From Planctomyces sp. (lineage in GTDB: Bacteria; Planctomycetota; Planctomycetia; Planctomycetales; Planctomycetaceae), in contig JAEUIH010000055.1 in the NCBI GenBank assembly GCA_016795105.1, positions 1 through 50,831 of the forward strand: a stretch of DNA of 50,831 bases. The letters run 5' to 3'. Position numbers and translations under genes: made by a program. How positions within the stretch are numbered: position 1 is the stretch's first letter; each line of letters begins with the position of its first letter. The notes beneath the pieces are model-generated. The model searched no databases. It was not told the DNA's origin and saw nothing but the letters and a program-made list of their open reading frames with translations. Shown here piece after piece: positions 1-8,725 of this stretch.

Positions 1-398
1 CGGATTGAAACTGGGGTAGGGAACGCGAAGATGAGCCGGGGTCCGTACTTTCGCCTCGCACGCGGGGCGCGGATTGAAACGCGTTATTGACAATCACGAC
101 AGCTCGCTGAACGTCCTTTCGCCTCGCACGCGGGGCGCGGATTGAAACAGTCTGGCTGCGTCAATGGCTTGTGCTCACGCTCCTTTCGCCTCGCACGCGG
201 GGCGCGGATTGAAACGGACGTATGCAGGAATCCGCAGTTATGCCCCAGCCTTTCGCCTCGCACGCGGGGCGCGGATTGAAACGGTGAGATGACAGCAATC
301 GAGCGTGAACACTATGCTTTCGCCTCGCACGCGGGGCGCGGATTGAAGCATTGGTTCCACGCGTAGTCCCAGGTTGGACACCGCTTTCGCCTCGCACG
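1..398 (+). CRISPR. CRISPR array, trailer end (type I-C-like repeats)
   Basis: A 33-nt repeat beginning CTTTCGCCTCGCACG and ending GCGGATTGAAAC recurs at 48-80, 116-148, 183-215, 250-282 and 317-349. The last 11 nt of another copy lie at 1-11, and a truncated copy at 384-398. The six spacers (12-47, 81-115, 149-182, 216-249, 283-316, 350-383) are 34-36 nt and unrelated to each other. The ATTGAAAC end and the repeat and spacer lengths resemble type I-C arrays (family knowledge). The copy at 317-349 has one change (GAAGC for GAAAC) and the last is cut short; degeneration normally marks the end far from the leader. The leader and any cas genes should therefore lie left of the window, with transcription on the + strand. 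No cas gene is present here. Confidence 0.95.
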
Positions 399-632
399 TG
401 GAAACCGGCGCCCAAAATGGACCCACCTGGTTTGTAAGAGTGCCACCGGGAGTGCGTGGTTAATGTGCAGAGGCTGCTGATTCTGGTTGTCATGTGGTTG
501 GAGTATTCGGTGGCTTAAGCTCTGCTTGCAGGCTTTCCTGGATTCCTTCATCGACTCACGGAAGAGGTAGCTTTCACCATTCATCTCAATGATCTCACAA
601 TGGTGTGCCAGGCTGTCCAGCAAAGCTGGCTG
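399..632 (-). mobile_element. IS21-family remnant (3' end of istB helper ATPase)
   Basis: On the minus strand, 632-531 encodes QPALLDSLAHHCEIIEMNGE and a continuation ending SYLFRESMKESRKA. This resembles the C-terminal tail of IstB, the AAA+ helper ATPase of IS21 transposons. A TGA lies just upstream in frame and nothing else of IstB or IstA follows, so it is a gene fossil. The DNA between it and the CRISPR array (about 399-530) looks like an IS end segment. It begins exactly where the last CRISPR repeat is cut, suggesting the element or its decay removed the rest of the array. The boundary at 399 is an inference; an IS inverted repeat was not proven. Confidence 0.6.
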
Positions 633-676
633 TCAAGTCAAGAGAATTCACTCGCGATTGATTCACCGTTATTCGA

Positions 677-880
677 GTTCCGGGACGTGGGTCACCCCTT
701 CAGGGTTGCTGCCGTGCTTTTGTGCTGATTCCTGGGGCGATGCCCCAGGCTGCCTTAGCTTGCCCCTTTGGGGCGTTTGCGCGCGCCCTGCGTGATTGGT
801 AACCACGGAATACATGAAAGACACAAAAAAACACTCGCGCACTGCTGCGATTCTTTCGTGTGGTTCGTGTCTTTCGTGGT
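677..880 (-). repeat. Dispersed multi-hairpin repeat, copy 1
   Basis: This segment is the reverse-complement counterpart of 30453-30658. Reading the + strand it holds three small hairpins in a row: ACCCCTTCAGGGT, CCTGGGGCGATGCCCCAGG and GCCCCTTTGGGGC. A larger imperfect palindrome follows, bounded by ACCACG (near 801) and CGTGGT (875-880). It has no convincing ORF. Partial relatives are at 30904-30993 and 45998-46070. It is either a non-autonomous mobile element or a structured RNA repeat; the sequence alone does not decide. Confidence 0.75.
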
Positions 881-911
881 TAATACGTCACCCCCCGGCT
901 GCGTCATCCCC

Positions 912-1045
912 AAAGTACTCATCACGGTCCGTCGTGATGTTGATCCCTGAGTCCGCTCCTGGTAGACGTTGCCGGGCTGGACTGCGTCCAGCGGGAGTGG
1001 GCGTTGCCGGGATTCGTCATCACGACGGAGCGTGATGAGTACTTT
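912..1045. repeat. 134-bp element with inverted AAAGTACTCATCACG ends
   Basis: The element starts AAAGTACTCATCACGGTCC and ends with the inverted counterpart GAGCGTGATGAGTACTTT. Each end is itself a hairpin (CATCACG, loop, CGTGATG). The internal sequence matches 45830-45967 in the opposite orientation, including the stretch with GGCTGGACTGCGTCC. Its right end supplies two bases of the TAA stop codon of the minus-strand gene that ends at 1044. Single-end or composite relatives occur at 19526-19561 and 38053-38263. REP/BIME-like or MITE-like; it may also act as a transcription terminator. Confidence 0.8.
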
Positions 1046-2564
1046 AGTCGAGGGTTGCTTGTTCGCCGGTTCTCAGGATATCCAGAACTTCGGATTCCGT
1101 CGAAGCGGTGCGGAGTCGTTCCGGGATGAATTCGCTCTCGTCCAGCATCGTAGCGATAACTGCCTGCAGCCGCTGATGAACTCGGGGCTGGCCTGCGGGC
1201 GTTAACAAGACGAACAGCAGGTGAGCTCGTTCTGTGGTGCCGCGATAGGGGATTCCGTTCTTTGAACGAATAAACATCACCATCGCCTTTTGCAGGCCCG
1301 GAAGACGAGCATGTGGCATTCCAACATGACGGCCCAGATATGTTTCGATCAGACGCTCTCGTTCTTCGATCGCTCGAATCACCTCGTCCCGTGCTATCGG
1401 CAGTGCGTCGCTCTTTACCTTTGTCAGTGCTTTGCGAACAGCCTCCATCGTGCTGTCTGCTTCGATCTGCAGGAAAATGCGATCCTCTGAAATGGTGTCC
1501 GACAGATGAATCGGCTCTTCGTCTTCAAATTCATCTCGAATCGTTCCAACGATTTCCTCGATCACGTCTTCCAGTGTCAGAAACCCGGTCCAGTTTCCTT
1601 TTGCATCACGCACAATTGCAGCGTGAATTCGCTTTCGCTGCATCTCGGCGAGAACCAGTTCCAGCAGCGTCGTCTCTTCTACAAAAATCGCCGGGCGTTT
1701 GATGGTACGCAGATCGCAGTCGCGATCACCCAGCAGCATCATGTCTTTGAGATGTACAATGCCTTCCGGATCACCATTCATGTCGTTCGTCAGCGGATAT
1801 CGGCTGAACCGATAACGCCTTGCGATCTCAAGATTTTCTTCCCAGGTTCGCGACTGAATCATACAACGAACCTGGGACCTCGGTCGCATCGCATCCTTGA
1901 CCAGCAGTTCTCCAAGATCGAATACGTTCTCCAGAAACAGCAATCGACGAAAACTCATCAGACCCGACGACTGAGACTGATTCAGCAGGATTCTCAACTC
2001 ATCTTCGCTGTGAGTTTCCGAATGTTTCAGGTTTCCAAGCCCGATCAGTCGAAGCGTCAGGTTTGCGGAACCATTCAGAATCGACAGAGGCACAATAAAC
2101 AGTGTCCGAAACAGACGCAGTGGAGGTGCGGTGTAGAGTGCTGATCTGTCCGTTCGACGGATGGCAATCGACTTTGGTACCAGTTCGCCGATCAGGATGT
2201 GCAGATAGCTCACGAGCAGATAACTGATGACAAAAGCCACACTATGAGCAGTAACAACCGTCGTAGTCGTGTCCGCAGAGAAGAGCCCGGTCCAGAGCAG
2301 AGCAGGTTCGATCAGTCGAACAACAGCCGGTTCAGCAACAAATCCGAGCCCGATGGATGTAAACGTGATTCCAACCTGGCAGACCGAAAGATATTCATCC
2401 AGGTGATCCTGAACGTGAGCAGCTGCTTCAGCCCAGCGAACGCCATCGTTCTGAAGTTCGCGGACGCGTGACGGACGCATCTTGACGGCAGCAAATTCAG
2501 CAAGAACAAAGAAGCCGTTGAGCAGAATCAGAACAACGGCAATAAACAAATACAGGATAACCAC
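1044..2564 (-). CDS. CNNM/DUF21-CBS membrane protein with C-terminal PTS EIIA-like domain
   Basis: 506 residues from a GTG start (AAGGGA about 7 nt upstream). The N-terminus, VILYLFIAVVLILLNGFFVL, opens a DUF21/CNNM transmembrane domain (about 1-200), the membrane part of the TlyC/CorC cation-transport or 'hemolysin' group. Two CBS motifs follow (about 220-345), ending in the usual VIEEIVGTIRDEFEDEE. The expected CorC/HlyC domain is not obvious. Residues about 375-500 read instead like a PTS EIIA type-2 (PtsN-like) domain: ERERLIETYLG, then MPHAR with the candidate phospho-acceptor His at 418, then HLLFVLLTP and a typical helical end. The likely role is cation (Mg/Co) transport at the inner membrane, possibly under phosphorelay control (inference). 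The stop codon is completed by the repeat at 912-1045. It is divergent from the DUF1080 gene. Confidence 0.85.
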   Translation of the reverse strand: MVILYLFIAVVLILLNGFFVLAEFAAVKMRPSRVRELQNDGVRWAEAAAHVQDHLDEYLSVCQVGITFTSIGLGFVAEPAVVRLIEPALLWTGLFSADTTTTVVTAHSVAFVISYLLVSYLHILIGELVPKSIAIRRTDRSALYTAPPLRLFRTLFIVPLSILNGSANLTLRLIGLGNLKHSETHSEDELRILLNQSQSSGLMSFRRLLFLENVFDLGELLVKDAMRPRSQVRCMIQSRTWEENLEIARRYRFSRYPLTNDMNGDPEGIVHLKDMMLLGDRDCDLRTIKRPAIFVEETTLLELVLAEMQRKRIHAAIVRDAKGNWTGFLTLEDVIEEIVGTIRDEFEDEEPIHLSDTISEDRIFLQIEADSTMEAVRKALTKVKSDALPIARDEVIRAIEERERLIETYLGRHVGMPHARLPGLQKAMVMFIRSKNGIPYRGTTERAHLLFVLLTPAGQPRVHQRLQAVIATMLDESEFIPERLRTASTESEVLDILRTGEQATLD

Positions 2565-2750
2565 TGATTTTCCCTTCGAGTCATATTCCTCACCCTGCTG
2601 AATTTATGGCACAAGACGGATCCTTGCCAGTGCTGACGAGAACTTCCCCTGGGGATCCTCGTGGAAAAATAACCCGGGATCTGTCACCCTATTCGCCTGC
2701 ACACTCCCTTATCCTGCCTCAGCCCGCCATTTTCAAAACGGAGAACACCT

Positions 2751-3461
2751 GTGCCTCAATACGAGAAACGTGCTTTCACACGGGGTTTGGCCCTTGGTCT
2801 GCTGTTCCTGATCTTCACACCCACATCTTTTGCTCAGCCAGCTCCTCCCGAAGGCTTTGTCGCTCTGTTCAATGGAAAAGATCTTGAAGGCTGGAAAGGT
2901 CTGGTCGGTGATCCAAAACAGAGGGCCGCGATGAGTCCCGACGAACTGGCAACTGCTCAAAAGGCGGCCGATGAAAAAATGCGAGCCCACTGGAAAGTCG
3001 TCGATGGTGAACTGGTCTTCGACGGAATGGGCGATAGCCTCTGCACCATCAAAGACTATGGAAACTTTGAAATGTATGTGGACTGGAAGATCCTCGAAGG
3101 TGGTGACAGCGGGATCTATCTCCGCGGCAGCCCACAGATTCAGATTTGGGATACGACGTTTGAGAAATACCATCCGCTGGGAGCTGACAAAGGATCTGGT
3201 GCCTTTTGGAACAACCAGAAGAACCCACGCTTCCCGCTCACGAAGGCCGACAAACCCGTGGGTGAGTGGAACACGTTTTATATTCGAATGGAAGGTGAAC
3301 GCTGCACAATTCGACTGAATGATGTGCTCGTCACTGATAACGTCATTCTGGAAAACTACTGGGAACGCGACAAACCCATTTATCCCCGCGGACAGATCGA
3401 ACTTCAGAACCATGGAAATACACTCTGGTTTCGAAACATCTATCTGAGAGAACTCCCATGA
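2751..3461 (+). CDS. Secreted DUF1080 protein (3-keto-disaccharide hydrolase family)
   Basis: 236 residues from GTG (GGAGAAC upstream). A signal peptide (hydrophobic LALGLLFLIFTPTS, cleavage near FAQ-PAPP) precedes a single DUF1080 domain. The family hallmarks GFVALFNGKDLEGWKG near the start, a central GDSGIYLRG and a C-terminal ELQNHGN...WFRNIYLREL are all visible. The family is a concanavalin-like beta-sandwich, extremely common in planctomycetes; some members cleave 3-keto-glycosides. The substrate here is unknown. Its stop overlaps the start of the next gene by an ATGA, so the two are translationally coupled and probably act together outside the cytoplasm on a glycoconjugate or polysaccharide (inference). 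It is the first gene of the run to 11.1 kb. Confidence 0.9.
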   Translation: MPQYEKRAFTRGLALGLLFLIFTPTSFAQPAPPEGFVALFNGKDLEGWKGLVGDPKQRAAMSPDELATAQKAADEKMRAHWKVVDGELVFDGMGDSLCTIKDYGNFEMYVDWKILEGGDSGIYLRGSPQIQIWDTTFEKYHPLGADKGSGAFWNNQKNPRFPLTKADKPVGEWNTFYIRMEGERCTIRLNDVLVTDNVILENYWERDKPIYPRGQIELQNHGNTLWFRNIYLRELP

Positions 3462-6400
3462 CACGTGTGCGTGCCTGTCTTCTGCTGTTGCCCGCGGCAC
3501 TGATCCTGTTCTCTGCAGCGGACACTTTTCTGGCGCCACTACCGGCAGCTCCTCAATCGAAGACTGCGGTCAATCTCCAGACGACATCTCCTGAAGGAGC
3601 CTTGTTTCGAGCGGGTGCTGCTGCCGTTGACATCACACCGGTCGAGTTCCCCGTGATCGTCAATGGAATGGTCGAAGAACGAACTGCGACAAGTGCTCAG
3701 GATCGGCTGATGTCGCGAGCACTTGTTCTGGATGATGGCTCAATCAGGATCGCCATTGTGATCGTCGACAGTCTGATGCTTCCGAGAGACCTGCTCGATG
3801 ACGCAAAAGAACAGGCGTCGCTGCAGACTTCGATTCCGACGGAACGAATTCTGATCGCCGCTACACATACTCATTCTGCGCCTTCCGCTATGCCATGCCT
3901 TGGGAGCCGCGCCGATCCGGCGTATGCCACATTTCTGCCAGGCCAGATTGTCCGCAGTATTGTGCAGGCCAATGAGGCACTGCAACCTGCCAAAGCCGGA
4001 TGGGCGGTTGTCGAGGATGATGTTCACAATCACTGCCGTCGCTGGATCTTTCGCAGTGATCGCTTGATGACCGATCCGTTTGGCGATGCGACAGTGCGCG
4101 CTCATATGCATCCTGGTCATCTGAGTCCGAATCATATTGGGCCATCCGGTCCGGCCGATACGGACTTCACACTGTTCTCTGTCCAGACACCCGATGGTCG
4201 CCCGATCGCCGTACTTGGCAACTATGCGATGCACTACTACGGGTCTGGACTGGTCTCGGGAGACTTCTGCGGACGCTTTGGACAGCAGTTCGCGGAGTTG
4301 CTGGGCATCGACAAAAATCCGGAAGCATTTGTCGGGCTGATGTCACAGGGGACCAGCGGTGACAGCATGTGGCCAAACTACGCTTTACCAGCCGGCACGC
4401 CCGATCTTCAGGCTTATACTCGCGGTGTTGCCGAATCGGCGGTTCGCGCTTACCATCAGATCTCCTATCGAACCGACCTGACACTGGGCATGGCTGAACA
4501 GACGATCCGGTTTCGCCGCAGAACTCCTGATGAACAGCGACTTGCCTGGGCACGCGAGCTGGCCAGTCAGGTCGGCGATCGGCTTCCTCGCGGATGGTCA
4601 GAGGTGTATGCGTTTGAGCAAATCCATCTGCATGAACAGCCGGAAGCAGAGCTTCGCCTGCAGGCTGTTCGCATCGGAGACCTCGGCATCACGGCAATCC
4701 CTGATGAAGTGTATGGGCTCACCGGTCTGAAGATCAAAGCACGCAGTCCGCTGACTCACACGATGAATGTTGAGCTTGCAAACGGAGCAGAAGGCTACAT
4801 CCCGCCTCCGGAACAGCATGATCTTGGCGGATACACCACCTGGCCCGCCCGCACTGCGGGACTGGAAGTCGGTGCAGAACCCGCCATTGTTGAAACGCTA
4901 TTGTCACTGCTTGAAAAGATCTCTGATCAAAAACAGACACCCTTCCGTGATGAAGTACACGAGTACGCGGCTGCTGTGATCGATTCAAAGCCAGTGGCAT
5001 ACTGGCGACTTGGAGAAATGGACAGCTATGTGGCACTCGACTCCATCGCCGGCAGAAACGCGACCTATGAACCGGGCATCGCCAGATATCTGGATGGACC
5101 GGATGGCAGTGGTCTTCAGCAGATGCCTCGAGGAAACCGGGCAGCTCATTTTGCAGGCGGACGAACAAAGTGCAGCGTTCCGGAACTCGGTCAGCAATAC
5201 TCTTTTGAATGCTGGATCTGGAATGGACTTCCCAACGACGCCAGCGCCGTCACTGGATATTTCTTTTCACGAGGTCCCGAGGGAGATTCAACGGTATCGG
5301 GCGATCATCTGGGAATTGGTGGCACATATGAGGGCGGCCACGCTCAGGGGAAACTCATCCTGTTCAATGGCAATTCAAACAACAAGCTGCTCGTCGGACG
5401 AACAGTCATCGCAGAGAAGCAATGGCAACACGTTGTATTTGTCCGCGACGGATCGCATGTGCGTGTCTATCTCAACGGAAACACGACTCCCGAAATCGAG
5501 GGAGTTCTTGAGGATTCCGGCGCATGTTCCAGTTCCACGCTCTTTCTCGGGGGACGCACCGACCGATTGTTTGGTCTCGAAGGACGCCTCGATGAATGCG
5601 GCCTCTATGATCGTGCCCTGACGGCAGAAGAAATCCAGACCCACTTTAAGTCAGCCGGCCGAACACCTGTTGAAGCAGCTTCACAGATTGAACCGCCGCC
5701 ATTGTCACCGGACGAATCGCTGGCAAAGATTCATGTACGGCCTGAATTCGAAGTTCAGCTGGTGGCAGCAGAACCGCTGGTGGTTGACCCCGTGGCAATC
5801 GACTGGGGATTCGACGGAAAACTGTGGGTTGCAGAAATGGCCGACTATCCATCCGGAATGGATGGAGCCGGAAAACCGGGTGGACGGATTCGCTTTCTTG
5901 AGGATCGGAATCGAGATGGATTTTATGAGACATCCACCGTCTTCCTCGAAGATGTGAGTTTCCCAAACGGCGTGCTCGCATGGAAAAACGGGGTGCTTGT
6001 CACAGCAGCGCCAGAAATCTTCTACGCAGAAGACACCGATGGTGATGGCAAAGCGGATCTCCGCAAAACTCTGTTCTCCGGCTTCATGGAAGGCAATCAG
6101 CAATTGCGGGTCAACGGACTCAGATATGGTCTCGACAACTGGGTTTACTGTGCCAGCGGAAGCCATCATGGCGGTTATGGCGCTGACAGTTCTATTCTGT
6201 CGAACGTCACCGGGGAGCGGACCGCTGTCGGCAGTCGGGATTTTCGTATTCGCCCCGACGAAGGTTTGATTGATCCTCAAAGCGGTCCATCACAGTTCGG
6301 ACGAAATCGTGATGCCTGGGGAAACTGGTTCGGTGTGCAGAACAGTTATCCGTTGTGGCATTATGTTCTGGAAGACCACAACATTCGCCGAAATCCATTC

Positions 6401-8653
6401 TTTGCGCCGCCAGATCCAAAGAGACAGGTTGTCACACCGGCGAATCCTCGGGTGTATCCCGCTGCACCACCTGAAAAACGCTTTCACAGCTTTGAACAGT
6501 CCGGGCGGTTTACGTCTGCGTGTTCGGCAATGATCTATCAGGATCAGTTGCTGTTTCCCGGATCAGACGCGGATCAGGGATGGAGCGTGCAGCACGCATT
6601 TACGTGCGAACCGTTCAGCAATCTCGTGCAGCACAACATCATTTTCTCAGATGGCGTCAGCTTTCGGTTTGAACGAGATGCGGCAGAAACTGAATTCGAC
6701 TTCTTCGCGTCCGAAGATCGCTGGTGCCGACCCGTGATGGCTCGCACCGGTCCGGACGGGGGACTCTGGGTTGTTGATATGTACCGTTACATGATTGAAC
6801 ATCCCCACTGGCTTCCGAAAGAGGGACAGGATGAGCTGAGGCCCTTCTTTCGTTCCGGTGATGATCGAGGGCGAATCTACCGCATCGTTCCAAAAGGCCA
6901 TCAGGGAGGACCGGCCGCTTCAACAACTCTGTCTTCACCGCTCGCCGAACGCAGCTCTGAAGAGCTCCTGAACCTGCTTGGCAGTTCAAACGGATGGATG
7001 CGAGAAGCTGCCCAGCGGATTCTGATTCAGCGACGAGATCCAGCAACCATTGAGTCGCTCCGCAAGCTGGTGCGTCTCGGGGATTCTGCGCTGATGAGAA
7101 TGCAGGCTCTCGCCACACTGCACGCCCTCGCCACACTGCACGGTCAACAGCAGTCTGAGAAGGAACCGAATACGGCCACCGGTCTGATCGATACAACTCT
7201 GTTTGACACAGCCCTGATCGATGGGGCTCTTTCGGACCCGCATCCGGGCGTCCGTCGTGCCGCCGTTCAGTTCTCCGCAGATACTGCAGCGACACCGGAC
7301 GTGTTAGTGCGCCTGACGGAAGACCCGGACCCCAAGGTGCGACTTCAGCTGGCATGTACTTTAGGCGATTTGCGCCATGCTCAGAGTGCGAATGCTCTGG
7401 CAAAACTTCTATGGGATGATGACCCGTATATTCAGGCAGCCGTAATGAGTTCGCTCAATTCATACAATATCCCGACGGTGCTGGAAGCCGTCTATATGCG
7501 GGTACCGGTTTCTGAGGCAACTGCTCTGAACTCTGGAATTGCCGGACAGCTCCCGGAACAGGCCGCATCGCTTGCAGACGATCCCTTCGTTGAGCGACTT
7601 TTGCTGCATCTCAGCCAGCGAAGTCTGAACCCCGAAGATACTCAGGCAGTCACTGCACTGGCACAGTTGATGGATGCAGTGCAGCGCCGTGAACGAGCTC
7701 AATTGCTGTCGCGTGATCGACTGCTTGCGAAGAGCATTCGGCAGGCTGTCGAACAGGCGCGTTCCACCATCATTAAGATCGATGTTCCCGATCAGGCGAG
7801 AATGGCGGCTGCACAGCTTTTGTGTCGACTCGAAGCAGATCGAACCAGTGATCCCGGAGCAGACCGGGCCAGTGATACAGAACGACTGATTGCAGTTCTG
7901 TCGCCTCAGAACTCTTCTGAGCTTCAGGATCAGATTGTGAACCGACTGCTGGAACTTCAGGACCCCAATGCTGCTGCCATGTTATTGCAAAACTGGCGAT
8001 CGCACTCGCCCGCCATCAGAACTCGACTGCTGGATGCTTTCTGCATTGCGGAATCATCTTCAAAACTGATCTCTGATGCCCTGGAAAGCGGTCTGATGAA
8101 TCCGGCGGAGATCAGTGCTGCCCATCGTCAGCAGTTGCTTTCCATCAAAACGGATGAACTGCGAAAACGATTTGAAACGATCTTTGCAACATCGGCGTCT
8201 GTAAGCCGCAAAGAAGTCCTTGAGAAATACAAAACGGCTCTGACACTGAAGGCAGATCCTGAACATGGAGCTCAGGTGTTTCGGATGAAGTGTGCGACCT
8301 GTCATCGATTTCGGGACGCAGGATACGAAGTCGGACCCAACCTTGCATCGCTGACCAACAAGAGCCGTGAATCGCTGCTGACAGCGCTTATGGATCCCAA
8401 TGGAGCAGTCGAAGCGAAGTACGTCAGCTATGTGATCGCCACAACGGCCGGCAAAACGTCATCCGGTATTCTGTCCACAGAAACGGCCAGCAGCCTGACC
8501 GTTATGGCGGCCGATGCGAAGACGGAGACTGTTCTGCGGCGCGACATTGAGGAGATGTCCAGTACTGGAAAATCGCTGATGCCGGAAGGCCTTGAGAAAG
8601 ACCTCAACCCACAGGATGTCGCTGATGTTATGGCTTATCTCGGTGGTCAGTGA
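3458..8653 (+). CDS. Giant exported fusion: ceramidase-like, LamG, PVC-type dehydrogenase, HEAT, cytochrome c
   Basis: 1731 residues, ATG overlapping the upstream stop. A signal peptide (about 1-31) leads into a neutral/alkaline ceramidase-like N-terminal domain (about 45-480; FRAGAAAVDITP, later IAATHTHSAPSAMP). A LamG/concanavalin-type domain follows (about 505-735; AYWRLGE... and WQHVVFVRDGSHVRVYLNG). Next is the PVC-type membrane-bound dehydrogenase/NHL-like propeller (about 755-1150; LWVAEMADYPSG, DTDGDGKADLRKTLFSGF, DRWCRPVMARTGPDGGLWVVD). Then come HEAT-type helices (about 1165-1560) and a cytochrome c domain with CATCH at 1612-1616. The last three modules are a standard planctomycete combination; the two N-terminal ones look added. 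Likely periplasmic, passing electrons from sugar or lipid-headgroup oxidation to haem c. The substrate is not determinable. Confidence 0.9.
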   Translation: MTRVRACLLLLPAALILFSAADTFLAPLPAAPQSKTAVNLQTTSPEGALFRAGAAAVDITPVEFPVIVNGMVEERTATSAQDRLMSRALVLDDGSIRIAIVIVDSLMLPRDLLDDAKEQASLQTSIPTERILIAATHTHSAPSAMPCLGSRADPAYATFLPGQIVRSIVQANEALQPAKAGWAVVEDDVHNHCRRWIFRSDRLMTDPFGDATVRAHMHPGHLSPNHIGPSGPADTDFTLFSVQTPDGRPIAVLGNYAMHYYGSGLVSGDFCGRFGQQFAELLGIDKNPEAFVGLMSQGTSGDSMWPNYALPAGTPDLQAYTRGVAESAVRAYHQISYRTDLTLGMAEQTIRFRRRTPDEQRLAWARELASQVGDRLPRGWSEVYAFEQIHLHEQPEAELRLQAVRIGDLGITAIPDEVYGLTGLKIKARSPLTHTMNVELANGAEGYIPPPEQHDLGGYTTWPARTAGLEVGAEPAIVETLLSLLEKISDQKQTPFRDEVHEYAAAVIDSKPVAYWRLGEMDSYVALDSIAGRNATYEPGIARYLDGPDGSGLQQMPRGNRAAHFAGGRTKCSVPELGQQYSFECWIWNGLPNDASAVTGYFFSRGPEGDSTVSGDHLGIGGTYEGGHAQGKLILFNGNSNNKLLVGRTVIAEKQWQHVVFVRDGSHVRVYLNGNTTPEIEGVLEDSGACSSSTLFLGGRTDRLFGLEGRLDECGLYDRALTAEEIQTHFKSAGRTPVEAASQIEPPPLSPDESLAKIHVRPEFEVQLVAAEPLVVDPVAIDWGFDGKLWVAEMADYPSGMDGAGKPGGRIRFLEDRNRDGFYETSTVFLEDVSFPNGVLAWKNGVLVTAAPEIFYAEDTDGDGKADLRKTLFSGFMEGNQQLRVNGLRYGLDNWVYCASGSHHGGYGADSSILSNVTGERTAVGSRDFRIRPDEGLIDPQSGPSQFGRNRDAWGNWFGVQNSYPLWHYVLEDHNIRRNPFFAPPDPKRQVVTPANPRVYPAAPPEKRFHSFEQSGRFTSACSAMIYQDQLLFPGSDADQGWSVQHAFTCEPFSNLVQHNIIFSDGVSFRFERDAAETEFDFFASEDRWCRPVMARTGPDGGLWVVDMYRYMIEHPHWLPKEGQDELRPFFRSGDDRGRIYRIVPKGHQGGPAASTTLSSPLAERSSEELLNLLGSSNGWMREAAQRILIQRRDPATIESLRKLVRLGDSALMRMQALATLHALATLHGQQQSEKEPNTATGLIDTTLFDTALIDGALSDPHPGVRRAAVQFSADTAATPDVLVRLTEDPDPKVRLQLACTLGDLRHAQSANALAKLLWDDDPYIQAAVMSSLNSYNIPTVLEAVYMRVPVSEATALNSGIAGQLPEQAASLADDPFVERLLLHLSQRSLNPEDTQAVTALAQLMDAVQRRERAQLLSRDRLLAKSIRQAVEQARSTIIKIDVPDQARMAAAQLLCRLEADRTSDPGADRASDTERLIAVLSPQNSSELQDQIVNRLLELQDPNAAAMLLQNWRSHSPAIRTRLLDAFCIAESSSKLISDALESGLMNPAEISAAHRQQLLSIKTDELRKRFETIFATSASVSRKEVLEKYKTALTLKADPEHGAQVFRMKCATCHRFRDAGYEVGPNLASLTNKSRESLLTALMDPNGAVEAKYVSYVIATTAGKTSSGILSTETASSLTVMAADAKTETVLRRDIEEMSSTGKSLMPEGLEKDLNPQDVADVMAYLGGQ

Positions 8654-8725
8654 AACAATTCAATGTTAGATTGCCTCGCTCAAAACCGAAAACCACGCAC
8701 AACCTCTGTGACGGGGAAATAATTT

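Noticed and set aside
161-493. Minus-strand ORFs across the CRISPR array
   Set aside because: They translate the repeat (APRVRGE-like periodic peptide) and are artefacts of the array.
2733-3539. 268-codon minus-strand ORF opposite DUF1080
   Set aside because: Shadow of the well-supported + strand gene.
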